DNA from: Actinoplanes regularis
GTDB taxonomy: Bacteria; Actinomycetota; Actinomycetes; Mycobacteriales; Micromonosporaceae
Assembly: GCF_900188005.1 (NCBI RefSeq)
Contig: NZ_FZNR01000003.1
Span: 62,001-126,000, forward strand
Length of the DNA stretch: 64,000 bases
Direction: 5' to 3'
Positions 23,419 to 31,763 of this stretch are shown piece by piece. Position numbers and translations under genes: made by a program. The notes under the pieces were generated by a model, which ran no database searches, was not told the DNA's origin, and worked only from the letters and a program-made list of their open reading frames with translations. Within the stretch, counting starts at the first letter, position 1. Every line of letters starts with the position of its first letter.

Positions 23419-24683
23419 TGACGGGAGCATCCGCACTGCCGATGGTGGATCGGGCCGAGGGGGTCATGATCGTTGACACCGACGGCCGGGAGTACGTCGA
23501 TGGGTGCTCGGGCACGATCTGCGTGAACATCGGCCACGGCGTGCCCGACGTGCTCGAGGCGATCTCGAGGCAGTCGCGGCTCGTGACGTTCGCCCATCGC
23601 AGCCAGTTCCGCAATCAGCCCGTCGAAGACCTGTCCGCCGTGATCCTTTCGATCACCGGCCACGGGTACAGAGAGGTCGTCTATACCAATTCCGGCTCCG
23701 AGGCGATGGAGACCGCACTCCGGCTCGCCATGCACCACCACGCCGGGACCGGGCGGAACATCATCGTCTCGCAGCGGCCGAGCTATCACGGCATGACCGT
23801 CGGCGCGCTCGCGGTGTCCGGACATCCGCCTCGCCGTCGCAACCTTGAGGGTCTGCTCAATGGGGCGGCGAAGCTGGAGCAGGTGTCATCCTCGTGCGAC
23901 ACCGAGATCCTCCCTTCGCTCGAGGATTGGTTGTCTGTCCTTGAACGGATGGATCCCGCACGCGTTGCCGCCGTCGTCCTCGAGCCGGTCGGCGGGGCGG
24001 CTAGCGGAGGAGCGGAGACGGATGTCCGGACGCTCCGCGGGCTCCGTGAGTTCTGTGACCGCACGGGCGCTCTGCTGATCGCCGATGAGGTCATGACCGG
24101 ATTCGGCCGGGTCGGTGAATGGTTCGGTGTCACGAAGTCCGCGATCACGCCCGACCTCTTGGTCACCGGGAAGGGTCTTAGCGGCGGTTACCTTCCGATC
24201 GGGGCCTGCATCGTGGGGGAACGCGTGATGCCCGGTATCTCGGTTGCGGAGGTGTCGATGGGGCACACGATGAGCGGCAACCCGCTGGCCGCTGCGGCGG
24301 CGCTTGCCGTGCTCACGTACACCCGCGACCACCAACTCGTCTCGCGAGCGCGGGAGGTGGGCGCCTACCTTCGGCGGGAGCTGGCACTGATCGCAGAGTC
24401 GGTTCCCTTCCTCCGGCCGCCGCGTGGACGAGGTCTGCTCCTCGGCGTGGGGATCGAACAGGACCCGGCCGATTTCGCGACCACGCCGTTGAACCGCCGG
24501 ATCGTCGATGCTGCGCTGCGGAACGGACTCCTGGTGTACCCCTCGGGCGTCGACGCGCGTTCGCAGTCGGTGATGGTGTGCCCACCACTGACGATCCGTG
24601 ACAAAGAGGTCGAGATGCTGATCGCACGCCTTACCCGTGCGGTGTCCGAGTCGTTCGTAGCAGAGCACGTCGGAGGAGCGTGA
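23415..24683 (+). CDS. class III PLP aminotransferase
   Basis: A 422-residue fold-type I aminotransferase. It shows NSGSEAMETALRLA (phosphate binding), SYHGMTVGALAVSG, IADEVMTGFGRVGEWF (Asp to the pyridine nitrogen) and TGKGLSGGYLPIG (PLP lysine). Class III enzymes transfer amino groups on omega-amino or keto acids. Its start overlaps the preceding stop (GTGATG at 23415-23420). In context it may aminate the acyl product of the KAS III and dehydrogenase-like enzymes, making a beta- or omega-amino acid. Confidence 0.9.
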   Translation: MMTGASALPMVDRAEGVMIVDTDGREYVDGCSGTICVNIGHGVPDVLEAISRQSRLVTFAHRSQFRNQPVEDLSAVILSITGHGYREVVYTNSGSEAMETALRLAMHHHAGTGRNIIVSQRPSYHGMTVGALAVSGHPPRRRNLEGLLNGAAKLEQVSSSCDTEILPSLEDWLSVLERMDPARVAAVVLEPVGGAASGGAETDVRTLRGLREFCDRTGALLIADEVMTGFGRVGEWFGVTKSAITPDLLVTGKGLSGGYLPIGACIVGERVMPGISVAEVSMGHTMSGNPLAAAAALAVLTYTRDHQLVSRAREVGAYLRRELALIAESVPFLRPPRGRGLLLGVGIEQDPADFATTPLNRRIVDAALRNGLLVYPSGVDARSQSVMVCPPLTIRDKEVEMLIARLTRAVSESFVAEHVGGA

Positions 24684-24685
24684 CG

Positions 24686-26014
24686 ATGGCGACCTTGTAC
24701 GTCGGAAACTCGTTCAACGAGACCCTTGTCGGTGACCTCAGCCAGCTCGACCCCCAGACGCGCCGGATCGGCGGCAACCTGTCCTGTCGGTTGGTCTGGT
24801 TAATGGAGCCCGGCGACCTCCTGGTCAGTCCACAACCCATCAGCGACGAGTTCCTCGCCTACGCCTCCTGGCTGAAAGGCACGCCGGTCACCTCGGCAGA
24901 TGTCATCGTTCCCCCGCCTGGGGAGGCCGGCGGAGACGTGCTGATGGCGGACCGGCTTCGGGGGGCCCGGTTCGTCGACGAGTTGCGAGCGACGGTCGCC
25001 GAGCGAGGACTCGATCGCATCGTCCCTTACTGCTACGACCAGATCATCGCGTCGCTCGCCCGCGACGTCGGAATCGGGTCGCGCGAGGCGAGTGTCGCGT
25101 TCTGCGAGGCCGGCGGTGCCGACCTGCTCAACCGGAAGACGGTGTTCCGGGCGCTCTGCGGGGGTGCCGGCGTCCCCATCGCAGAGGGCCTGGTGACCCG
25201 GTCGGTGAGCGACGCGGTCGACTTCGTCGCCTCGTTCATCGAGGCGGGGCGGTCCGTGATCGTCAAACAGGACGCGCTCGAATGCGGTCACGGCAATGAG
25301 ATCCTCACGCCTTCGGTGGACACCGTTCAGCTGGGAGCCGCTGTGCTCACCGTCGTCGCGGACCGCCACGCCGTCGAGAAGCGGCTGGGCGAGCAGTGGC
25401 CGCGCTTCAGTTCGAACGGCCGTGATCCGGTCGTCATCGAGCACTACCTACAGGACGCGATTTCCTTAGGGTGCGAGGTGGACCTGACCGGCGAGTCCGC
25501 GGTTATGCGCCACACCGCGGAGATGCGGATGACGCCCGTCTTCGGCGGACTCCTGATACCCCCGAGTTCGATCTCCAAGGAGTGCGACACCGAGTTCTCG
25601 CGGTACGCGCTCGAACTCGCCGACGTCGTGCACGCGATGGGCTATCGCGGGCTGATCAACATCGACGGACTGGCGGCCGACGACGGCAAGACCGTCGTCC
25701 TCAATGAGTTCAACGGTCGCCTCGGGGGCTCCACCCATCTCCACTGGATCGGCCGGACGCTCGTCGGCGACGACTACCTGCTACGCCGGCACCTCATCAG
25801 CAAGAACGACCTGAAGGCGAATTCGTTCACGAGCGCCGTAGCGGCGCTGAAGCGGGCCGGCTTGGCGTTCGATCCCGAGCGTGGCGAGGGCGTCATCCTC
25901 ACCTGCGATCACACCGCCCAGTCCGGTGCGGTCGAGTACTGCGCAGTCGGGGCCGACGTCGCCGCAGCCGATGACTACGAGCGCCGGCTCAACCTACTGC
26001 TGACGTCGCGCTGA
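24686..26014 (+). CDS. preATP-grasp/PGM1-type peptide ligase
   Basis: A 442-residue protein beginning MATLYVGNSFNETLVGDL, a preATP-grasp-domain opening, and ending in an ATP-grasp core (SVIVKQDALECGHGNEIL, VVIEHYLQDAI, VVLNEFNGRLGGSTHLHW). This combination is found in PGM1-like ligases; PGM1 of pheganomycin biosynthesis joins an amino acid to a ribosomal peptide. I prefer the ATG at 24686, 7 bases after GGAGGAG, over the GTG at 24680. It is translationally linked to the aminotransferase. Confidence 0.78.
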   Translation: MATLYVGNSFNETLVGDLSQLDPQTRRIGGNLSCRLVWLMEPGDLLVSPQPISDEFLAYASWLKGTPVTSADVIVPPPGEAGGDVLMADRLRGARFVDELRATVAERGLDRIVPYCYDQIIASLARDVGIGSREASVAFCEAGGADLLNRKTVFRALCGGAGVPIAEGLVTRSVSDAVDFVASFIEAGRSVIVKQDALECGHGNEILTPSVDTVQLGAAVLTVVADRHAVEKRLGEQWPRFSSNGRDPVVIEHYLQDAISLGCEVDLTGESAVMRHTAEMRMTPVFGGLLIPPSSISKECDTEFSRYALELADVVHAMGYRGLINIDGLAADDGKTVVLNEFNGRLGGSTHLHWIGRTLVGDDYLLRRHLISKNDLKANSFTSAVAALKRAGLAFDPERGEGVILTCDHTAQSGAVEYCAVGADVAAADDYERRLNLLLTSR

Positions 26015-26103
26015 CGACATCGGCGGACAACTGAGCGAACGTCGGACAACGAGCCATGGCTTCCCCGGTCTGCAGTGACCAGCAGCCGTGAGGGAGCCTC
26101 GAC

Positions 26104-26487
26104 ATGTCAGGAGAAATCGCCGTGGTCAGCAATGAACGCCGTATCACCGTCAGCCCAGAGGACTCCGCTTCGCGCTGGGGAAATCCCGGTGTCGAGGTGC
26201 TGTCGACACCAGCCATCCTCGGCCACGTGGAGCGTCTGTGCGCCGACCTCCTTCAACCGCAACTGGCACCCAGCGAGATGACGGTCGGCGTGCGGGTCGT
26301 CATGAATCATCGTGCCCCCGCCCGGATCGGCGAGGTCGTCGTCATCCAGGCGACCGCTGCCGGCGACGTCTCGCAGCCTCAATTCGATTTCGCCGTTAAG
26401 AGCGTCGACGGCAGTGTGCTCTGCGACGGTGTTCACCAGCGCGCCGTGGTCGACGCCGACCGGTTCCGAGCCCGCATTTCCGGCTGA
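26104..26487 (+). CDS. hotdog-fold thioesterase, FlK-like
   Basis: A 127-residue hotdog-fold protein. Thr in STPAILGHVE, Glu 8 residues later and His 26 residues after that (VVMNHRAP) reproduce the spacing of the fluoroacetyl-CoA thioesterase triad (T42, E50, H76 in FlK). It likely hydrolyses or edits an acyl-CoA made in this cluster. It lies 90 bp after the PGM1-like gene and is the last gene of the first plus-strand block. Confidence 0.8.
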   Translation: MSGEIAVVSNERRITVSPEDSASRWGNPGVEVLSTPAILGHVERLCADLLQPQLAPSEMTVGVRVVMNHRAPARIGEVVVIQATAAGDVSQPQFDFAVKSVDGSVLCDGVHQRAVVDADRFRARISG

Positions 26488-26504
26488 AGCCCCGATGGCA
26501 CTCT

Positions 26505-26560
26505 GCACCTCGGCCGCTGGCGGTCCGACGACAGTCGTCGTCGACGAGCGGCCGAGGTGC
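26505..26560. terminator. bidirectional stem-loop terminator
   Basis: A perfect 14-bp inverted repeat (GCACCTCGGCCGCT at 26505-26518, complement at 26547-26560) with an inner ACGAC-AGTCGT dyad. It lies between two convergent genes. Confidence 0.75.
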
Positions 26561-26583
26561 GAGTCATGGGCGCCGGAGCACGG

Positions 26584-27594
26584 TCAGCCCCGTACCGCCG
26601 TCTGGATCAGGCCTCGGCGGACCGGGAAGTGCTCGAGCAGTGACGACGTGCCGTCGACGGCGAGGGCGAGCACCTCGACGAGCCCGTCGCCGGGGCAAGG
26701 GTGGTAGACCTTGGCCATGTCGATACGAAGCCGCCACAGTTCCGTCAGCGCGGTCATCACGTGGTCCCACAGGATCCGCTGCTCGGCCGTGTCGTCGCCG
26801 TCCAGCGGAGCGACGGCCCGGTAGCCGGCGAGAGCGACCTCGACCAGGTGCAGGGGAATCTGCGCGAAGTCGATCGCCGGATCGAACCAACCCGCGTCAT
26901 CCCAATCGATCAGCGCGCCAAGCCGGCCGTCGCACTGCAGGATGTTCCCAGGCTTGAGGTCGCCATGCACGAAACGGCGATAGCGGTGGGCGTCGCTGAC
27001 CGAGGGCTTCAGGGCGTTCAACAATTCGTCGAACCACTCGGCCAGATGCGAGGCCACCACGCCCGCTTCGACGAGTCCTGTCAGGATCGCGGCGTGGTCG
27101 AGCGGGCGGGTCCACTCCTCGAGCCAGCCCTTGGGATCGTCCACGTGACCCACGGTGTGGTGGAGTGTCGCGAGTTCACGTCCGACGTCGTGCCAGACGG
27201 CCGCGTCGGACGGCAGGACCCGTGCGGACGGGGTCACCGAGTCGCCGCGCACGTACTCGAAAACCGAGAACGGGACGCTGAATATCTCCAGGCTGTCGTC
27301 GAACGCAACGAGTGATCCGGTTCGAATGCCGGCGGAACTGGCGGCGGGCGCTGCAACTGACGCAGTCAGTGTTTCTCCGATCGCCCGCGGATGGTCTCGC
27401 GGTATCTTCAAGATATATTTGTCGCCGAGCCGGTACACCGAATGCACATTACCCGACGAATTGAGACGCTTCGTCTTCCGCGGGTCAATGTCGAGCTGGT
27501 ACCGTTCGATAACCGCCGAGGCCTGGACCAGTGTCACGGTCGGGAATGGTGCTCCATCGTAAGGCGGCCGAATTGGGCGTCGAATCGATGTCAT
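26584..27594 (-). CDS. APH-family phosphotransferase
   Basis: A 336-residue aminoglycoside-phosphotransferase/choline-kinase-type protein. It shows KYILKIPRDHP (ATP lysine), RFVHGDLKPGNIL (catalytic Asp and Asn) and ALIDWDDAGWFDPAIDFA (metal Asp). It may phosphorylate the product for self-resistance or a biosynthetic alcohol. It is the only minus-strand gene within the plus-strand run, divergent from the oxygenase-like gene. Confidence 0.85.
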   Translation of the reverse strand: MTSIRRPIRPPYDGAPFPTVTLVQASAVIERYQLDIDPRKTKRLNSSGNVHSVYRLGDKYILKIPRDHPRAIGETLTASVAAPAASSAGIRTGSLVAFDDSLEIFSVPFSVFEYVRGDSVTPSARVLPSDAAVWHDVGRELATLHHTVGHVDDPKGWLEEWTRPLDHAAILTGLVEAGVVASHLAEWFDELLNALKPSVSDAHRYRRFVHGDLKPGNILQCDGRLGALIDWDDAGWFDPAIDFAQIPLHLVEVALAGYRAVAPLDGDDTAEQRILWDHVMTALTELWRLRIDMAKVYHPCPGDGLVEVLALAVDGTSSLLEHFPVRRGLIQTAVRG

Positions 27595-27706
27595 GGTGAA
27601 ATACTCCCCGCACTAATCATGTCGATCTCCGGTTCGATTAGGTGAGATGCGCATGCCCAAACTACCTCCCCCGGCACCGATGCAAAACACTTGGAAGGAG
27701 TGTGCA

Positions 27707-28552
27707 ATGGCTGAATCCGAGACAGGGCGACCGGAGCCGATGGCGCGGCTGGTGAGAGAGGGGTCGGTCAGTTCCTCGATCGGTCACCTTCAACAAGTGT
27801 TTTCCGGGATCACCGACCGCCTCCGAATGACACCGATCGAACAAGTCGCCACCCGGCTTCGAGCCTGGGATAATTACCAGCGCGCTTCCTTGGGGCGCGG
27901 CGAGACCCCGGCGCTGGTTGCCGGCGCCATCAAGTCTTCCTTCTCGCTGTCCGAGACCAAGTTTCAGCCTCGTGGAGAAGCGGGACTAGAACTCCCCGAC
28001 TCGACCGAGGTGCCGGCGTTCGCATATCTCGACGGCATCGTGCGTCTTGCGGCGCAGCTGGCGATCCCGGAGGAATTCGACGAGCAGCGCCTTGTCGTGA
28101 CACTGTTCCTCTACCGGGTGATAGCGCGCGCTGGGCAGGTCTACGAAGGATTTCTCCACCGCGACATCGCTTCTGAGCAGGAGCCGGTGGGCAGTGTGAT
28201 CTTCTATCCCACGGTGCGGACGCAGAACATCGAGGGAGCCGAATTCGGGGCCCACTTCTCCGACCTTCCCACCGAGGAGCTACTGGGCCGCGACCACGAC
28301 GTCACATTTACGCCCGAGGAGTACGAGGGTGCCGCACTCGTTCTTGGCTACCCGCACAATCTCGCGCACGGCGTCCGGCTGGGAAAGAACCCTCACGCTG
28401 CCCTGACGGACCCGACGAGGGCTCGCGCCGACGATGTGCGGGATCTCATCGATCCTCGCGAGACCACCTTCGTGAAGGACATGGCGGTACTGACCTTCAC
28501 GAAGGCGCCGGCGATCGAGGTGGACATGGAGCCGATCCGCGCCACTCCTTGA
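27707..28552 (+). CDS. putative 2-oxoglutarate/Fe(II) oxygenase-like protein
   Basis: A 281-residue protein not confidently recognised. A possible HxD...H facial triad is visible: GFLHRDIASEQ about residue 150, followed by EGAEF and ALVLGYPHNLAHGVRLG about 65 residues later. The strand order suits a jelly-roll dioxygenase. An AAGGAG site 6 bases before the ATG fixes the start. If the call is right it would hydroxylate an amino acid or acyl unit. An unrelated cupin-like fold is possible. Confidence 0.45.
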   Translation: MAESETGRPEPMARLVREGSVSSSIGHLQQVFSGITDRLRMTPIEQVATRLRAWDNYQRASLGRGETPALVAGAIKSSFSLSETKFQPRGEAGLELPDSTEVPAFAYLDGIVRLAAQLAIPEEFDEQRLVVTLFLYRVIARAGQVYEGFLHRDIASEQEPVGSVIFYPTVRTQNIEGAEFGAHFSDLPTEELLGRDHDVTFTPEEYEGAALVLGYPHNLAHGVRLGKNPHAALTDPTRARADDVRDLIDPRETTFVKDMAVLTFTKAPAIEVDMEPIRATP

Positions 28553-28800
28553 TCATCCAGCGGTCCAGATCGGCCGTCCGTCGGGCACGGTGACGATTTG
28601 AATGTTCCACCGTGACTGTGTGTTTTTTCGATCGCCAGGGCCACCGGCAACGATCCAGATCCCGTCGAAGTCGATGCCGGTGGTCGGGCCTTCGGTGGTG
28701 CACCGGTCGGTCTCGATGATTGTTCCATCGATGCTGACATGGCTGTAGTCTGCGGCCGTCGCGGCGATCAGCGTCGATTTCCGAACCTTTTCGACGACGC
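28553..28800 (-). pseudogene. truncated IS5-type transposase remnant
   Basis: The minus strand reads AAATAADYSHVSIDGTIIET-like sequence followed by DFDGIW, NIQIVTVPDGRPIWT and a stop. This matches the DDE core opening of actinobacterial IS5-family transposases (vilDGTlIrtDR...DlwysGK...nvQvlaaPdGxPlW). Only about 80 residues remain and no inverted repeats were found. It sits between the two gene blocks of the cluster and fills most of the 327-bp gap. Confidence 0.55.
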
Positions 28801-28879
28801 GGCGGATCGGAGGTGTTCGGGTACGCCGTGTACGGAAACAGCCCGGATTCGGCGTGTCAGGCGTGGAGGAGAACGTTGG

Positions 28880-29620
28880 ATGAATGATTCTAACGGTGGC
28901 TATGGTGATCTGGATTTCCGCATCGGTATGCGACGTCATACCTGGCCCGGGAAGCTCATCGCGGTTTCAGGCATCGATGCCAGCGGAAAGACAACATTGA
29001 TCCGGTGTATCGCATCGGAGGCGAGGCGCCGCTCGGTCGTGGTGCGGCGGTTCAAGTTTCCGTCTCGGAAGTTGAAGGAAACAGCGCTATTCCGCGAGTT
29101 TGACAGGGACCGCCAAGGGAGTCTGGACCGTGGGTTCATCGACCCGTTTGGGTTGACGCTCGTCCTGATGGGGGACCGCCTCCTCACACTGCACAATCAG
29201 GTGAAAAGCCATCTTCAGGCGGGGCACACGGTAATTATCGACCGGTATTTGTTCACTACGCTGGTGGAGTTCTTGCTGACGCCGTACTCGGCCGCCGAAC
29301 GGCGCATCGTCTGGGACTGCGCCGGGCATTTTCCCCGGCCAGACTGCTATTTTTTCGCCGATGTTCCAGTGGATGTTGCCGCTGATCGGCTGCGGGACCG
29401 CGGGGGAGCAGAGGCGGAATCGGTCGATCTGGAAGGCATGTCCATGAGGGCGAAGCTCTTTCGCGAGTTCGCGGCGCTGAACGACGGTGTATCGATTCGA
29501 ACGGATATCGGCCTTGCGTATTCCATGGGAGCTGTCAGGGAGCGTCTCACCGCCATCGGTGCGCTGCCTTCGCAGACCTGCGATACCGGGAGAGTAACGA
29601 GCGCGAGGGAGTCGCAGTGA
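28880..29620 (+). CDS. thymidylate-kinase-like P-loop kinase, copy 1
   Basis: A 246-residue P-loop protein: Walker A in IAVSGIDASGKTTLI, then TVIIDRYLFTTL (DR motif of nucleoside monophosphate kinases) and a lid-like RDRGGAEAES. It resembles thymidylate kinases but is divergent. The ATG at 28880 follows GGAGGAG. Its stop overlaps the start of a second, paralogous kinase (GTGA), which suggests a heteromer or two sequential phosphorylations of a nucleoside or other small molecule. Confidence 0.78.
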   Translation: MNDSNGGYGDLDFRIGMRRHTWPGKLIAVSGIDASGKTTLIRCIASEARRRSVVVRRFKFPSRKLKETALFREFDRDRQGSLDRGFIDPFGLTLVLMGDRLLTLHNQVKSHLQAGHTVIIDRYLFTTLVEFLLTPYSAAERRIVWDCAGHFPRPDCYFFADVPVDVAADRLRDRGGAEAESVDLEGMSMRAKLFREFAALNDGVSIRTDIGLAYSMGAVRERLTAIGALPSQTCDTGRVTSARESQ

Positions 29621-30387
29621 GTCACACCGACCGAAGCGAGGATTGGACTTCTGTCGTATTAGACGGGCCGTCCCATGAATACCCCGGCCGGCTTTTGGCC
29701 GTCGAAGGGTCGGACGGGTCCGGAAAGTCCTATTTCGTTTCGTGGCTCATGGCGGCCATGCGTGACGAAGTCCCGTGCACGCACGTGTTGATGCCGGGAG
29801 AGCACATGCGCGCCTATGACCTCTGGCGGGCATGGAGCGACGAGTCTCTCGGCTTCGAACGAAGCCTCATTGACGATATTGGATTGAAGCTGATGGCGGT
29901 CGGCGATCGCTTGGTCCGGCTGCGGGCGATCATTGAACCCGCCCTTCAGCAGGGGCACCTCGTGATCTGCGAGCGATACGCCCTAACTCCGCTGGTGTTC
30001 AATTCCGAAGCGATGTTCTCGGAGCCGCTACGACGACTTTACCGACCGGACCTCGGGCTGTTGTTCGACGCGCCGAGCGATCTCCTTTTCGACCGTGTGC
30101 TGGCGCGTGCTGACTCACCCGTGCACCCGCAGACGCGACACGACAAGGATGTCGAGGTCAGGCGGTTTCGTGAGGTGGCCGAAAAGAATCTCTATTCAGT
30201 TGTGGACACGAGGCAGCCCAACGACTTCGAAGACATCAGACCCCTCTTGCGGGAGATGTTGCGACCGAGAGCGGGCGAGCTCTCACGGGTTCCGGCGAAC
30301 CCCGAGGACTCCACTAATCCGCCACCACAGGCCGATGCTGCTCGTATTCCATTGGTGCGAACGTTCCTTGGGGGTATGAACCGATGA
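29617..30387 (+). CDS. thymidylate-kinase-like P-loop kinase, copy 2
   Basis: A 256-residue paralogue of the preceding gene: Walker A LAVEGSDGSGKSYFV, LVICERYALTPLVF instead of the DRY motif, and a Pro-rich C-terminal tail (about 225-245). Sequence identity with copy 1 looks low, so the duplication is old. The GTG start overlaps the previous stop; the stop overlaps the next KAS III start. Confidence 0.75.
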   Translation: MSHTDRSEDWTSVVLDGPSHEYPGRLLAVEGSDGSGKSYFVSWLMAAMRDEVPCTHVLMPGEHMRAYDLWRAWSDESLGFERSLIDDIGLKLMAVGDRLVRLRAIIEPALQQGHLVICERYALTPLVFNSEAMFSEPLRRLYRPDLGLLFDAPSDLLFDRVLARADSPVHPQTRHDKDVEVRRFREVAEKNLYSVVDTRQPNDFEDIRPLLREMLRPRAGELSRVPANPEDSTNPPPQADAARIPLVRTFLGGMNR

Positions 30388-31397
30388 GTGATGGCGTAAT
30401 GCCAGCGAAGATTCAGGGCCGCGCCCGACGGTCCGCCCGCATCCTGGGGATCGGCGCCTATCGGCCGAACCGCGTCGTGGGTAACGAGGAGATCAGCAAG
30501 CACATCGACTCTGACGACAGTTGGATCCAGGCCAGGTCGGGTATCGTCTCGCGCCGATTCGCGGCCGCCGAGTCCATCCCCGAGATGGCGGCCTGGTCCG
30601 CGAGCAAGGCGCTCAGTGCCGCCGGTCTCACTCCGAAAGACGTGTCGTGCGTCATCCTCGCGTCGATGTCCTATCTGCACCAGGCGCCGCCAGCGGCTGC
30701 CGCGTGTGCCGCGGAACTCGAGGCGACCGGTGCTGCGGTTTTCGACATCGGAGGGGCCTGTGCAGGATTCTCCCAGGCCCTTGCGTTGGCAAACAGTCTC
30801 GTTTCATCGGGCGACGCGCAGTATGTGGTGGTCGCCGGCGCCGAGCGGATGAGCGACATCGTCGACATCACAGACCGGTCCACCGCATTCCTGTTCGGCG
30901 ACGGCGCGGGCGCGGTCGTGGTCGGACCCTCGGAGCAGCCGGGCATCGGGCCCGTCGTCTGGGGCAGCGACACCGAGCATCTACACGCGATCGAGCAGAG
31001 TGCGTCCTTCGCGGCCTTGAAGACACCGAGTGCTGCCCGGTGGCCCTACCTGGAGATGGCAGGTCCAGAGGTGTTCCGGTGGGCGATCAGCGCACTCGCG
31101 GATGTCATACGTGAGACGTTGGACGCCGCGGGCCTCAAGCCCGGGGACATCAACGCGCTCGTACTGCATCAGGCGAACGAACGGATAATCGAGAGAGTCG
31201 CGAGTCAACTCGAACTGCCGGCGTCCGTCGTCGTGGCGCGCAGTGTCCGTGTGGACGGCAACACGTCGGCGGCGTCCATTCCGATGGCGCTGGAGGTGTT
31301 GTGTGCCACCGGACAGGTCCGGCCCGGCGACCTGGCGTTGCTGGCCGGATTCGGCTCCGGGCTCGGCTACTCGGCGCAGATCGTCACCGTTCCCTGA
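30384..31397 (+). CDS. KAS III-like ketoacyl synthase / acyltransferase, copy 2
   Basis: A 337-residue KAS III homologue with Cys126 (IGGACAGF), His (LVLHQANERI) and Asn (VDGNTSAASIPM), plus LFGDGAGAVVVGP. It is closer to standard FabH in the Asn region than copy 1. Two KAS III proteins without ACP or PKS modules imply acyl-CoA-based C-C, ester or amide formation. It starts in an ATGA overlap with the kinase gene. Confidence 0.88.
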   Translation: MSDGVMPAKIQGRARRSARILGIGAYRPNRVVGNEEISKHIDSDDSWIQARSGIVSRRFAAAESIPEMAAWSASKALSAAGLTPKDVSCVILASMSYLHQAPPAAAACAAELEATGAAVFDIGGACAGFSQALALANSLVSSGDAQYVVVAGAERMSDIVDITDRSTAFLFGDGAGAVVVGPSEQPGIGPVVWGSDTEHLHAIEQSASFAALKTPSAARWPYLEMAGPEVFRWAISALADVIRETLDAAGLKPGDINALVLHQANERIIERVASQLELPASVVVARSVRVDGNTSAASIPMALEVLCATGQVRPGDLALLAGFGSGLGYSAQIVTVP

Positions 31398-31574
31398 GCC
31401 TACTGGCCTTCCCCTCGTTGCGTAGAGACCGTGACTGCAAGGAAGCTGAGGGTAATGGCGGGTAAGGGACGGAAGTTTGACCCTACGGGTCGGCGAGAAC
31501 CCTTTGCCCAGGTTCAAGGTCATTGTCGCCAGTGACAGGTTGGTCGATCGGCAACCGGTGATTGTTGTGTCGCC
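31398..31574. other. short intergenic stretch
   Basis: No gene, hairpin or clear promoter could be made out between the second KAS III gene and the small ORF starting at 31575. Confidence 0.4.
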
Positions 31575-31763
31575 GTGCCTGGTATCGATACGGCCGTTCT
31601 TGACGCCCGGTCTGAGGCTCATCCGTTACGCCAACGAGCCCTCCATAAGTGGATAAAGCCCCTCGCCGATGTCTATTGGCGAATCCAACAGCGTGAGGCC
31701 ATCTGCGGGTCGGAAACGGCCTACGCGCTTCACCTCGCGAGAAACGGGGAAAGAGAACTATGA
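31575..31763 (+). CDS. 62-residue small protein coupled to GHMP kinase
   Basis: A short frame starting at GTG (PGIDTAVLDARSEAH...) and ending REAICGSETAYALHLARNGE plus two residues. Its TGA overlaps the kinase ATG (ATGA at 31760-31763). It is charged and helical in texture (KWIKPLADVYWRIQQREAI). There is no good ribosome-binding site before the GTG, so the start is uncertain. I recognise no family. The overlap is the main evidence that it is real. Confidence 0.45.
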   Translation: MPGIDTAVLDARSEAHPLRQRALHKWIKPLADVYWRIQQREAICGSETAYALHLARNGEREL

